A stretch of DNA of 64,000 nucleotides from Actinomycetota bacterium. GTDB lineage: Bacteria > Actinomycetota > Coriobacteriia > Anaerosomatales > PHET01. The stretch lies in the NCBI GenBank assembly GCA_029265315.1, contig JAJUJM010000007.1:1-64000 (forward strand), written 5' to 3'. The notes under the pieces are model-generated. The model made no database searches and was not told the origin of the DNA. It worked only from the letters and a program-made list of their open reading frames with translations. The position numbers and the translations under genes were made by a program. Below are positions 54,674 through 62,945 of the stretch, in pieces; position 1 is the stretch's first letter; every line of letters begins with the position of its first letter.

Positions 54674-56701
54674 TCAGGCGCAGCAGGCTTCCGCCTGCTT
54701 TTTCGCGATCGCTTCGGCGTCGCATTTCGGGCAGTACCGGTGCTCGCCGTCCAGGTACCCGTGCGTCGGGCAGATGGAGAACGTCGGCGAGACGGTGATG
54801 TAGGGCAAGCGGAATCCTTCGAGTGAGCGGCGCACGAGCTTCTTGCACGCCTCGACCGAGCTCACTCGCTCGCCAAGGTAGAGGTGCAGCACGGTGCCGC
54901 CCGTGTACTTGCACTGCAGGGGCTCCTGGCGCCTGAGCGCCTCGAACGGATCGGAGGTGAAGCCCACGGGCAGCTGGCTCGAGTTCGTGTAGTACGGCTT
55001 GTCCGGAGGGCCCGCCTGCAGGATCGCATCGCCGAAACGCTTCTTGTCCTCGCGCGCGAAACGGTACGTCGTGCCCTCGGCGGGCGTGGCTTCGAGGTTG
55101 TACAGGTGCCCCGTCTGCTCCTGGAACTCGGTGATGCGAGCACGCAGGTGGTCGAGGAAGCGCAGCGCCATCTCCTCGCCTACCGGGGTGGTGATGTCGT
55201 CGGTGTCGCCGGTGAAGTTGCGGATCATCTCGTTGATGCCGTTGACGCCGATCGTCGAGAAGTGGTTGCGCAGCGTGCCCAGGTAGCGCTTCGTGTACGG
55301 GAACAGCCCGTTGTCGATGTGCTGTTGGATGACCTTGCGCTTGAGCTCGAGGGAGGTGCGCGCGTGCTCGAGCAGCGTGTCGAGTGCGGCGAGAAGGGCG
55401 CGCTCGTCGCCGGTGTACAGATAGCCCAACCGCGCGCAGTTGATTGTCACGACCCCCAGTGACCCCGTCTGCTCGGCGCTGCCGAACAGACCGTTGCCGC
55501 GCTTGAGCAGCTCAGAGAGGTCCAGCTGCAGCCGGCAGCACATCGAGCGAACCATGTTCGGCTTGAGCTCGGAGTTCACGAAGTTCTGGAAGTAGGGCAG
55601 GCCGTACTTCGCCGTCATCGCGAACAGCAGGTCCGCGTTCTCGCTCTCCCATGGGAAGTCAGGTGTGATGTTGTAGGTGGGGATCGGGAAGGTGAACACA
55701 CGGCCCTTGGCGTCGCCCTCGGTCATGACCTCGATGTAGGCGCGGTTGATCATGTCCATCTCGCGCTGCAGCTCGCCGTAGGTGAAGTCGCAAACCTCAC
55801 CGCCGATGATGGGGTACTCGCCTTTGAGGTCGTCCGGACACGTCCAGTCGAACGTGAGGTTCGTGAACGGCGTCTGCGTGCCCCAGCGCGACGGCACGTT
55901 CAGGTTGTAGACGAGCTCCTGGATGGACTGACGCACCTCGTCGTACGAGAGGTCATCCAAGCGGACGAACGGCGCGAGGTAGGTGTCGAACGAGCTGAAC
56001 GCCTGTGCGCCCGCCCACTCGTTCTGCAGCGTGCCGAGGAAGTTGACGATCTGGCCGACCGCGCTCGACAGATGCTTCGGCGGTGCCGACTCCACCTTTC
56101 CGGGCACGCCGTTCAGGCCCTCGGTCAGCAGGGTGCGAAGCGACCAACCCGCGCAGTAGCCGGCGAGCATGTCGAGGTCGTGGATGTGGATGTCGCCCTC
56201 GCGGTGAGCTCGCCCGACCTCGGGCGGGTACACGTGGGAGAGCCAGTAGTTCGCGATCACCTTGCCAGACACATTCAGGATGAGGCCACCGAGCGAGTAG
56301 CCCTGGTTCGCGTTCGCGTTGACGCGCCAGTCCGCGCGATCGAGGTACTCGTTCACCGACGAGGAGACCTCGATGACGGTCTTCTTGTCCTCGCGCAGCC
56401 GAGCGCGCTGCTCTCGGTAGACGATGTAGGCACGCGCGGTGGCGAAGTGGTTCGCGCTGATCAAGACCTGCTCGACGACGTCTTGGATCTGCTCGATGTC
56501 CGGGTCGGAATCGGCGAAGCGATGCCGCAGCACCTTGACGGCCTGCGCTGCCAGCAGGAGCGCCTCGTTCGCGTCGAACTCGCCGGTGGCTATACCGGCG
56601 CGCTCGATGGCCGAACGGATCTTCTCGGCATCGAACGCGACGCGCTCGCCTTCGCGCTTGATGACGCCAGCGGGCACCGATCGACTGACTCCCTCGGCCA
56701 C
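54674..56701 (-). CDS. nrdD: Anaerobic ribonucleoside-triphosphate reductase NrdD, without the glycyl-radical end
   Basis: A 675-residue enzyme reducing NTPs to dNTPs without oxygen. An ATP-cone regulatory domain (about 12-100) precedes the catalytic barrel, with NLNVPSRWGTQTPFTNL and MCCRLQLDLSELLKRGNG. The C-terminal zinc-binding region (CPTHGYLDGEHRYCPKC) is present. The frame then stops at TGA before the glycyl-radical motif that should follow. The missing part is encoded in frame downstream. GTG start with GAGAGGGG upstream. NrdR-type boxes lie before it. Confidence 0.94.
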   Translation of the reverse strand: MAEGVSRSVPAGVIKREGERVAFDAEKIRSAIERAGIATGEFDANEALLLAAQAVKVLRHRFADSDPDIEQIQDVVEQVLISANHFATARAYIVYREQRARLREDKKTVIEVSSSVNEYLDRADWRVNANANQGYSLGGLILNVSGKVIANYWLSHVYPPEVGRAHREGDIHIHDLDMLAGYCAGWSLRTLLTEGLNGVPGKVESAPPKHLSSAVGQIVNFLGTLQNEWAGAQAFSSFDTYLAPFVRLDDLSYDEVRQSIQELVYNLNVPSRWGTQTPFTNLTFDWTCPDDLKGEYPIIGGEVCDFTYGELQREMDMINRAYIEVMTEGDAKGRVFTFPIPTYNITPDFPWESENADLLFAMTAKYGLPYFQNFVNSELKPNMVRSMCCRLQLDLSELLKRGNGLFGSAEQTGSLGVVTINCARLGYLYTGDERALLAALDTLLEHARTSLELKRKVIQQHIDNGLFPYTKRYLGTLRNHFSTIGVNGINEMIRNFTGDTDDITTPVGEEMALRFLDHLRARITEFQEQTGHLYNLEATPAEGTTYRFAREDKKRFGDAILQAGPPDKPYYTNSSQLPVGFTSDPFEALRRQEPLQCKYTGGTVLHLYLGERVSSVEACKKLVRRSLEGFRLPYITVSPTFSICPTHGYLDGEHRYCPKCDAEAIAKKQAEACCA

Positions 56702-56729
56702 GACAACCCCTCTCTCGCTCTACGTTGAG

Positions 56730-56775
56730 CCCCCATATATTGTGGTGCGTGCAACATTACCACAACATCTGGTGG
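56730..56775. promoter_or_regulatory. Tandem NrdR-type boxes upstream of nrdD
   Basis: Two 16-nt sites lie 30 nt apart (56730-56745 with core CATATATTGTG, and 56760-56775, CCACAACATCTGGTGG). Compared with the NrdR consensus acaCwAtATaTwGtgt, the first has at least 10 and the second about 12 of 16 matches. Spacing of about three helical turns fits NrdR. On the minus strand a TTGTGG and a CAATAT 17 nt apart overlap the boxes and could be the promoter. Confidence 0.6.
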
Positions 56776-56922
56776 GCTCGGAGCGGAATCGTGACGAACG
56801 GTGTCGCGGTTTGCGCTGAGCGGCGATCCCGTGTCCGATGAGCGGTAGAGCGGTCAAGTGTCGCCCTGGTCCGCGCGCCTGCTATCCTGCACGTGGCGAG
56901 GTCGTCACGGGGGGAGGCGAGG

Positions 56923-57558
56923 ATGGTTCGGGGATTGCGCGCGCTGGCTCTCGTGGTCGTGGCATCCGTGCTCGCGACACTCGCGTTCAACGCTGCCGCG
57001 AACACGGTGACCGTCCCCATCGACCGCGACTTCACAGGCGTCGACAGATTGCAGCTCAACGGCGGAACGCTCACGCTCAAGACCGGCCCGGCCAACCGGC
57101 TGACCGCCCGGGTCCCTCTGGCGACGTGGCTCCTCACGATGGTCCGCATCACTGACGGACACTTCGCCGAGATCGGCGGATTCGACGACGCCGATCCGCG
57201 GGTGCTGCTCGTCGGACTCCTCCCCGAGGACACCGTGCCCGCAGCGGTGGACAGCATCAAGTGGACGCTGGAGACCGACACACTCGAGACGGTGACGGTC
57301 GCCGGCGGAACGCTGGTGACGGACGGTTACAAGGCCGACCGGCTCATGGTCTTCGGCGTCGCCGGCGCCGCGCGACTCGAGGGCCTTGACCTGCGACTGT
57401 TGGCGGGCAACTTCCAAGAGGGTTCGTCATTGACGGCGAGCGGACGGGTCGAGGTCTTCTCTGCCCTTGAGACCGCCGGAGGCCTGATCGACACGCGTAG
57501 GCTCCGGATCGGCCGTCGTGACCCGGGTCCAGTCACCGACATCCTGAAGACCAAGTGA
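56923..57558 (+). CDS. Exported protein of unknown function with beta-rich repeats
   Basis: A 211-residue protein with a signal peptide (RGLRALALVVVASVLATLAF). The mature part alternates short beta-type segments (VDRLQLNGGTLTLKTG, LETVTVAGGTLVTDG, LEGLDLRLLAGNFQEGSSL), resembling DUF2807-like beta-helix proteins. No catalytic residue is seen. The ATG follows GGGGGGAGGCGAGG. The stop overlaps the nth start (GTGA). Function is unknown. Confidence 0.72.
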   Translation: MVRGLRALALVVVASVLATLAFNAAANTVTVPIDRDFTGVDRLQLNGGTLTLKTGPANRLTARVPLATWLLTMVRITDGHFAEIGGFDDADPRVLLVGLLPEDTVPAAVDSIKWTLETDTLETVTVAGGTLVTDGYKADRLMVFGVAGAARLEGLDLRLLAGNFQEGSSLTASGRVEVFSALETAGGLIDTRRLRIGRRDPGPVTDILKTK

Positions 57559-58253
57559 GCGCAGTGAAGCAGACCGCCGAACCGATCCCCGACCTGCCGC
57601 GTGAAGAGCGCGAGCGTCTCGCGCCGATATATGCCGAGCGTCTCGAAGCCGCATACGGCGACCCGCACGCCGCGCTCCACTTCGAGAACCCCTATCAGTT
57701 GCTCATCGCAGTCATCCTGAGCGCCCAGACCACTGACGCCGGCGTGAACAAGGCTACTCCGGCGTTGTTCGAACGGTACCCGACGCCCGCCGATCTCGCC
57801 GGAGCAGACCAGCTCGAGGTCGAGAGCCACATCAAGAGCCTCGGCTTCTACCATCAGAAGGCGCGAAACATCATCGCCGCCTGTCAGCGCATCGTGGGCG
57901 AGTTCGGCGGCGAGGTGCCGGACACGATGGAGGGACTCACCTCGCTGCCGGGGGTCGCACGCAAGACCGCCAACATCGTGTTGGGTGAGGCGTTCGGAAA
58001 AGTCGAAGGCATCGCGGTCGATACCCACGTCTTCCGGCTCGCGCACCGGTTCGGCCTTTCAACCGAGAAGGACACGGACAAGGTCGAACGGGACCTGATG
58101 TCGCTGTTCCCGAAGGAGCACTGGCACCGTGTCAACTACGACCTCATCAACCACGGCCGTGCGATCTGCACCGCCAAGCGCCCCGCATGCGGCGCGTGTT
58201 TCCTGTCAGACATCTGTCCGTCGGCGTTCGTGCCGGCGGGTTGGCGGGAGTGA
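57555..58253 (+). CDS. nth: Endonuclease III
   Basis: A 232-residue base-excision repair glycosylase/AP lyase for oxidised pyrimidines. The HhH-GPD motif LTSLPGVARKTANIVL contains the catalytic Lys, and the catalytic Asp is in AVDTHVFRLAHR. The Fe-S ligands are CTAKRPACGACFLSDIC (CX6CX2CX5C). The GTG start overlaps the stop of the preceding exported protein. A short basic N-terminal extension precedes the core. Confidence 0.96.
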   Translation: MSAVKQTAEPIPDLPREERERLAPIYAERLEAAYGDPHAALHFENPYQLLIAVILSAQTTDAGVNKATPALFERYPTPADLAGADQLEVESHIKSLGFYHQKARNIIAACQRIVGEFGGEVPDTMEGLTSLPGVARKTANIVLGEAFGKVEGIAVDTHVFRLAHRFGLSTEKDTDKVERDLMSLFPKEHWHRVNYDLINHGRAICTAKRPACGACFLSDICPSAFVPAGWRE

Positions 58254-58289
58254 CCAGAGCGCGGAGCGTCACGACAGCTTGGCCCACTT

Positions 58290-59012
58290 CTACCGTACCT
58301 CCACCTTGCGCTCCTCGCGGACCTGGGCGCCCGCGAGCTTCGTGAGCGACCCGGTGTACTCGACGAGGTCGACCTGACAACCTTCACCGAGCGTCACGTC
58401 CTGCCCGCGCACGACCTTCGCCGTCGTGGCGATGAGCTCGAGGTGGTCGCCCTCGATGCTCTCTGCGGTGAGCCTCCGGTCGGTGAACGCCGAGAAGATC
58501 GCAGTGATCCCGTCCGGCACGCGCAAGACCATGCGCTCGCAGCCGATCTCGCGCGCTGAGTTGCGACCGTGGAGTCGCAGGTCGATGTCGCCTGCGTTCA
58601 ACATGCCGTTTATGGCGAACCGCCCTTCGCCGGTGAGCGTCTCGGCCTCAAGGTCGCCGCCCACGCGTAGCTCACCGCGAAGCTCCACCTCGCGCGCGGC
58701 GACGCCGCCATCGACCCCACACGTCCCGGCGACTTTGAGCCGCCCGACCCCCAGACCCGCGTGCACATCCGCGGTGCCGTTCGCCCTGAACTCAACCGCT
58801 TGGACCGGCCCCTCGAAGGTCCCGGCTCCGTTCACCGTGACTTCATCGGCCTTCACCGCTCCCAGGCATTTTCCGACGCCGTTCACGGTGAGCTCGTTGC
58901 ACTGCACGTCGCCGGTGACGGTACCCGCTCCGTTGAGCACGATCGCCCCGTACGTCCCGGACGACACCGTGCCATCGCCGTTGATTCGCGCATCGTTGAG
59001 ATTCTCTGCCAT
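58290..59012 (-). CDS. Bactofilin-like polymer-forming protein
   Basis: A 240-residue protein with repeated beta-type turns (INGDGTVSSGTYGAIVLNGAG, LTVNGVGKCLGAVKADEVTVNGAG), a right-handed beta-helix pattern of bactofilins, which form cytoskeletal filaments. The repeat GTVTGDVQCNELTVNG is characteristic. It lies 20 nt after a YhbD-like regulator, the same pairing as the Bacillus yhbD-yhbE-yhbF genes. A second bactofilin is not present here. Confidence 0.8.
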   Translation of the reverse strand: MAENLNDARINGDGTVSSGTYGAIVLNGAGTVTGDVQCNELTVNGVGKCLGAVKADEVTVNGAGTFEGPVQAVEFRANGTADVHAGLGVGRLKVAGTCGVDGGVAAREVELRGELRVGGDLEAETLTGEGRFAINGMLNAGDIDLRLHGRNSAREIGCERMVLRVPDGITAIFSAFTDRRLTAESIEGDHLELIATTAKVVRGQDVTLGEGCQVDLVEYTGSLTKLAGAQVREERKVEVR

Positions 59013-59032
59013 CGCCTTCTCGCCTTCCCCGT

Positions 59033-59659
59033 CTACTTCAGCCGGACGCCCAGCGCCTCGGTCCTCTCCTGCAGGTTCACCCGAGCGATCACCTTGGTGG
59101 TCGACTCGAACACAAGCTTTGCATCGCTGGAGACGAGGAGCGCGAGGGCGACCCCCATCTTGCGCACCACGATGACGTCGGCATCGCGCCCTTGGAAGGA
59201 CGGCAACCCCTCCTCAAGTGCGCCAAGCACCATGGCTCCCTCGTCGACACTGATCTCGCCGGTCTTGAGCAGGCCGTCGACGATGAACAGCGACAGCAAC
59301 TCGCCATACCGCAACAAGACGACGTCAGGGCGCACGCGGGCAAGCACTGCCACCGCCGACTCCGAGACCACACCACGCCCTACAGCGTCTTCGACTGCGA
59401 GGCTCACGCCGGTGAGGTCAGGCGTCACCGCGTCCGCGATGTCGTCGAGCGACAGGTCCTCTGTCTTCATGGACAGGATCCGCTCGACGCGGGCCACCAT
59501 CTTGTCACGCGGGAAGAACGTCTCGGTGCCGGTGAACGTCGGCTTTCGGATGAACCAGTCCTCCGGGATCAGACCCTTGCGCTTCCAACGGTAAAGCTGG
59601 CCGTAGCTGATACCGGTCTGTTGGAGCAGCTCCTTCTTGGAGATCAGGTCAGCGTCCAT
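59033..59659 (-). CDS. YhbD-like MerR-type regulator (DUF4004)
   Basis: A 208-residue protein starting with a MerR-type helix-turn-helix (SKKELLQQTGISYGQLYRWKRKGLIPEDWF). The C-terminal part (110-208) is a separate domain. The overall layout is that of YhbD (DUF4004), which precedes bactofilin genes in Bacillus. The ATG follows GGAGGT six nt upstream; a GTG two codons earlier is an alternative. It probably controls the bactofilin gene and itself through the upstream repeats. Confidence 0.85.
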   Translation of the reverse strand: MDADLISKKELLQQTGISYGQLYRWKRKGLIPEDWFIRKPTFTGTETFFPRDKMVARVERILSMKTEDLSLDDIADAVTPDLTGVSLAVEDAVGRGVVSESAVAVLARVRPDVVLLRYGELLSLFIVDGLLKTGEISVDEGAMVLGALEEGLPSFQGRDADVIVVRKMGVALALLVSSDAKLVFESTTKVIARVNLQERTEALGVRLK

Positions 59660-59721
59660 CAGCACACCTCCCTCGCGCGTCGTCCGTATGCCGGCGCGAG
59701 TCCACTCTGGCGATCATACCC

Positions 59722-59752
59722 GTTATGACGAAAACATAACATCACATTGTTA
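59722..59752. promoter_or_regulatory. Inverted repeats upstream of yhbD-like gene
   Basis: GTTATG (59722-59727) and CATAAC (59735-59740) form an inverted repeat with a 7-nt spacer, and GTTA (59749-59752) repeats a half-site at similar spacing. The stretch is AT-rich relative to its surroundings. It lies 60-90 nt upstream of the YhbD-like gene and is a candidate operator. Confidence 0.5.
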
Positions 59753-59829
59753 CGCATCGCAACCGCTGTATGCCTCCCCCCTGTGGAACACCGGAGTCCG
59801 AGGCGGGCGACGACCGACGGGCTCGCGGC

Positions 59830-60360
59830 TCACAGACCGCGGGCGGGCAGGACCACGAGGTCGAAGTAGAGCGCCATCCCGAACAGCAGCGCAGCGACGG
59901 GGACGGATGCGAACGCCCAGACCCTCTCGCGGCGCACGTACTCTGCCACGCCGACCCTGTCGCAGACCCTTCGCCATGCCAGGCCGTTCGCACGGCGCGC
60001 GAACCACCACATCATCGCCAGCGTGACGCCGAGCACGACGACGGCGCCGATGATGCCGGGCACGCTGTCGCCCGCGGTCCGCAGGATGCTGTCAGCGAAC
60101 AGCCAGATCGGCAGGAAGACCGCGCCGGCCCACAGTCCATGCGCCGGTCCCCACAGAGGCGGGATGAGGAAAGCCGCCAGGTTGAAGCGCGGCAGCTGCG
60201 GCACCGGATCTCCCTCACCGAGCGGGACGCGCCCCGTGACCGCCTCAGCAGGGTGACCGGCCGGGCAGGCATCAGAGGAGTCCCGTTCCACGATCCGGTC
60301 GCACAGAACGCAGTAGCCCGCTTGGCGAAGCCGGATTCCTGCGGCCTCCTCGCCAGTCAT
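59830..60360 (-). CDS. Zinc-ribbon membrane protein
   Basis: A 176-residue protein. The first 35 residues hold a Cys/His zinc-ribbon-like stretch (YCVLCDRIVERDSSDACPAGHP). Three hydrophobic helices follow (about 60-80, 95-120 and 145-165). The layout resembles DUF2628-like proteins, but I do not assign a name. The ATG overlaps the DUF554 stop (ATGA). Function is unknown. Confidence 0.72.
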   Translation of the reverse strand: MTGEEAAGIRLRQAGYCVLCDRIVERDSSDACPAGHPAEAVTGRVPLGEGDPVPQLPRFNLAAFLIPPLWGPAHGLWAGAVFLPIWLFADSILRTAGDSVPGIIGAVVVLGVTLAMMWWFARRANGLAWRRVCDRVGVAEYVRRERVWAFASVPVAALLFGMALYFDLVVLPARGL

Positions 60361-61127
60361 CCGTGCAGCACCACCGCGAGGACCATCGCCACGAAGACCG
60401 CCGGGAGCATGTTGCCGACCGGGAGGCGCTTGATGCCGGACAGGTCCAGCCCGATCGCGGCGATGAGCGTACCGCCGGCCGCCTCTATCGCCGCCACCAT
60501 CTCGGGCGTGACTCCGGACAGGCGTGACGCCGCGAGGGCGATGCCGCCCTGGATGATGAGGACGGGAATGACGGATAGTGCCACTCCCGCACCGAGTGTC
60601 GAGGCCAACGCGATGGAAGCGAAGCCGTCGAGCATGGCCTTCAGGTACAACGTCGACGGGTCGCCCAGACCGTCCTGGATGGAGCCGAGCACCGTCATGG
60701 CCCCCACGCAGTAGAGCAGCGACGCCGTGACGAACCCCTCCACGAGCGTGTGACCCTTCTCGCGGGGCTCGTCGGCGGCCGACTTCGCGGTCGGAGCGAG
60801 CCATGGCATCCGGTACGCGGCATCCTGCAGCCAATGCCCGAAGCGCTCGAGCCAGTACTCGATACGCAACGCCTCGCCGATGAGCGCACCGATGACGAGC
60901 GATCCCACGAACACCAGCGCGGAGTACTCGCCCAGAAGGCCGTCCGCCTGGCCCATGTCGCCGAGGCCGCCGATGCTCATCCCGAAACCAATCACGAGGA
61001 CCGCGAGACCGATAGCGCGGAAGGTGGTCTCACGCATGCGTTCTGGGATGAGCCCGCCGAAGGCCAGACCCGCGACCGAGCCTATGAGGACCGCGACCAC
61101 ATTCGCGATGACGCCCAGACCCGGCAC
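60357..61127 (-). CDS. DUF554 membrane protein
   Basis: A 256-residue membrane protein of the DUF554 family, with about seven hydrophobic helices. It begins GLGVIANVVAVLIGSVAGLAFGGLIPERMRE, a family-typical opening; the middle has TASLLYCVGAMTVLGSIQDG, and the end has GGTLIAAIGLDLSGIKRLPVGNMLPA. The GTG start follows AAGGGG eight nt upstream and lies 4 nt after the nuclease gene. Transport substrate is unknown. Confidence 0.88.
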   Translation of the reverse strand: MPGLGVIANVVAVLIGSVAGLAFGGLIPERMRETTFRAIGLAVLVIGFGMSIGGLGDMGQADGLLGEYSALVFVGSLVIGALIGEALRIEYWLERFGHWLQDAAYRMPWLAPTAKSAADEPREKGHTLVEGFVTASLLYCVGAMTVLGSIQDGLGDPSTLYLKAMLDGFASIALASTLGAGVALSVIPVLIIQGGIALAASRLSGVTPEMVAAIEAAGGTLIAAIGLDLSGIKRLPVGNMLPAVFVAMVLAVVLHG

Positions 61128-61131
61128 CCAC

Positions 61132-61644
61132 TCACCCCTTCTCGTCGTCAAGCCAGAGCTCCTCGAGCTCGGCGGTGATGTCCTTCGCGCCCGGAGGCAG
61201 GCCCACCTCGCCTGCGTGAGGCGGCCGCGCCCCGCTCCGCCCTGCGCTCTGGCCTGGGCCCTTTCCGGCGCCGATGCGCGTTCCGACGAAAAGCGCGGAG
61301 ACGTCACGATACTCCACATGGCGCCCCACGTCTTGCGACAGACGGGCGCGCAGCCGCAGATCGGCGGTGTAGACGGCCACCTGGCCTGTCGCCGACGCCG
61401 CCCGACGCACGATCTCGGTGTCTGCGTCTGCGGCGTAGACCACACGCACGGCACCGTGGCTCTCCGCGCTGGCCCCGAGCGACTCGCGCGCGTCGAACAC
61501 GACGACGACCCGGCCCTTCGGCGCGATGCGCCCGGCAATCGCACGCAGGCGCTGCGTCAGGGCTTCACGCTGCGCCTGCTTCGAACGATCAGCTAGCGCC
61601 GGGTCGCGCATCGTGACGTTGTAGCCGTCGACGAGGACGAGCAT
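61132..61644 (-). CDS. YacP-like NYN-domain nuclease
   Basis: A 170-residue NYN (PIN-like) ribonuclease. It begins MLVLVDGYNVTMRDPAL, with the conserved Asp and Asn, and later has VVFDAR and DADTEIVRRA acidic residues for metal. The C-terminal 60 residues are disordered, with Gly and Ser. Family members act on RNA (YacP/Rae1 in Bacillus degrades ribosome-bound mRNA). It lies 17 nt after the coiled-coil protein stop. Confidence 0.88.
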   Translation of the reverse strand: MLVLVDGYNVTMRDPALADRSKQAQREALTQRLRAIAGRIAPKGRVVVVFDARESLGASAESHGAVRVVYAADADTEIVRRAASATGQVAVYTADLRLRARLSQDVGRHVEYRDVSALFVGTRIGAGKGPGQSAGRSGARPPHAGEVGLPPGAKDITAELEELWLDDEKG

Positions 61645-61661
61645 CGCGGGGCCGCCCGGTC

Positions 61662-62852
61662 TCACACGCCCGGGTCGCCGAAGTAGCGCCAGTAGATGAG
61701 CCAGAACGACATCGTGCCGCTCAGGTGCGGCGTGTAGCGGAAGAGCCCGTACGTGGCCGCATTGGTCGGATGGATGACGCTGCCGTCGATCGTCATCGAG
61801 ATGCCCGGCCGCCACCCGCGCCCCAGGTTGGCGAGCTTCTCGGCGCCACACCAGACCTGCATGCCGAAGCCTTCGTACTTCGTGAAGGTGCGGCTGTCCG
61901 TCTTGCCACAGCCCATCGCCCAATCGTACGCCGTCTGGGTCGGGCGAACGCGCGTGAGCAGTGATTGCTCCTTCTGCAGCGTGGCCAGCACCACCTTCGG
62001 GCTCACCCCCCAGCGCACGGAAGCCTCGTGGATGATCTCGGCAGCCGACTTCTCGACGCCGGTATGGTCCTTGGCCCGGTAGCGCGCGAGGGTACCCGGC
62101 TGGCTCTCAAGGAACTGCTGGACCTGCTCCAAGGTCATCGATCGGGTGTCGCGGAAGACCTCCTCGGCGATGACGGTGTTGGGGTTGAAGCCGTCCTTTG
62201 AGACCACGGCTCCTGCCGTGGGCTCCCACATCAGTCGCGCGAGGTCGATCTTGATCTGCGCCGCCCGTGCCTCGGATGCCGCCATGTCACTCTCGATCCG
62301 CGACCGCTGCTCGTCAGCACGCCTTTGCAGCTCCGAGAGCTTGTCCATCTTGTTGTACAGGCCCTCTTGGAGCCACATGTTCTCGGAGCGCACCAGGCGC
62401 ACATCGTTGATGAGCCTCACATCACGCTCGCCGATCATCGCGAGGTAGGTCGTCCGTACCCACAGGTCCTGAAACGTCTGCGCAGTGAAGAGCAGGCGGA
62501 GCATCTCCATTCGATCGCCTCGATAGAGCTCCACCGCGCGCCGCGTCAACGCGCTCTGCGCCTCTTCAAGCTCGACCTGCAAAGCGGCGAGCTCGGTGGT
62601 CACCTGCGAGATGTCGGCCTTCGTGCGTTCGATCTCCCTGCTGACCTCAAGGTAGTCCGCCACAGCCACGCCCAGGTCCAGCTTCAGCTGTTCCAGCTCC
62701 TCCCGGACCGCCGCCTCCTCGGCCTTCTTGGCTTCGATGGCGGCGGTTTTGTCACCGGGATCCGGCGGCGCGGCCGATCCCACCCCGGGCACGGCGAGGA
62801 CAGCCGCCAGAACGGCGGCGAGGAGCATCCACGTGTGTACCCGACGGCTCAC
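61662..62852 (-). CDS. Secreted coiled-coil protein with C-terminal lytic-enzyme-like domain
   Basis: A 396-residue exported protein. A signal peptide (TWMLLAAVLAAVLAVPGVGSA) is followed by a long coiled coil (residues 40-200; many Glu/Lys/Arg heptads, as in RipA/PcsB-type cell-wall hydrolase regulators). The C-terminal 130 residues include SPKVVLATLQKEQSLLT and FGMQVWCGAEKLANLGRGW, resembling lysozyme-like wall domains, though no catalytic set was confirmed. GTG start chosen for the signal peptide. Confidence 0.78.
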   Translation of the reverse strand: MSRRVHTWMLLAAVLAAVLAVPGVGSAAPPDPGDKTAAIEAKKAEEAAVREELEQLKLDLGVAVADYLEVSREIERTKADISQVTTELAALQVELEEAQSALTRRAVELYRGDRMEMLRLLFTAQTFQDLWVRTTYLAMIGERDVRLINDVRLVRSENMWLQEGLYNKMDKLSELQRRADEQRSRIESDMAASEARAAQIKIDLARLMWEPTAGAVVSKDGFNPNTVIAEEVFRDTRSMTLEQVQQFLESQPGTLARYRAKDHTGVEKSAAEIIHEASVRWGVSPKVVLATLQKEQSLLTRVRPTQTAYDWAMGCGKTDSRTFTKYEGFGMQVWCGAEKLANLGRGWRPGISMTIDGSVIHPTNAATYGLFRYTPHLSGTMSFWLIYWRYFGDPGV

Positions 62853-62945
62853 GATCGTCTCACTGGCTCCCGAGCGATGCGCACACGCTGCTTCATCGCG
62901 ACAAAACTGCAGGTCGTATGCCACAAGAGGGTACCACGCCCAACA

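Noticed and set aside
54659-54676. Selenocysteine at the NrdD TGA as the default reading
   Set aside because: No convincing stem-loop starts about 10 nt after this TGA, and a strong ribosome binding site serves the downstream ATG, so separate translation is preferred; kept as an alternative in the finding.
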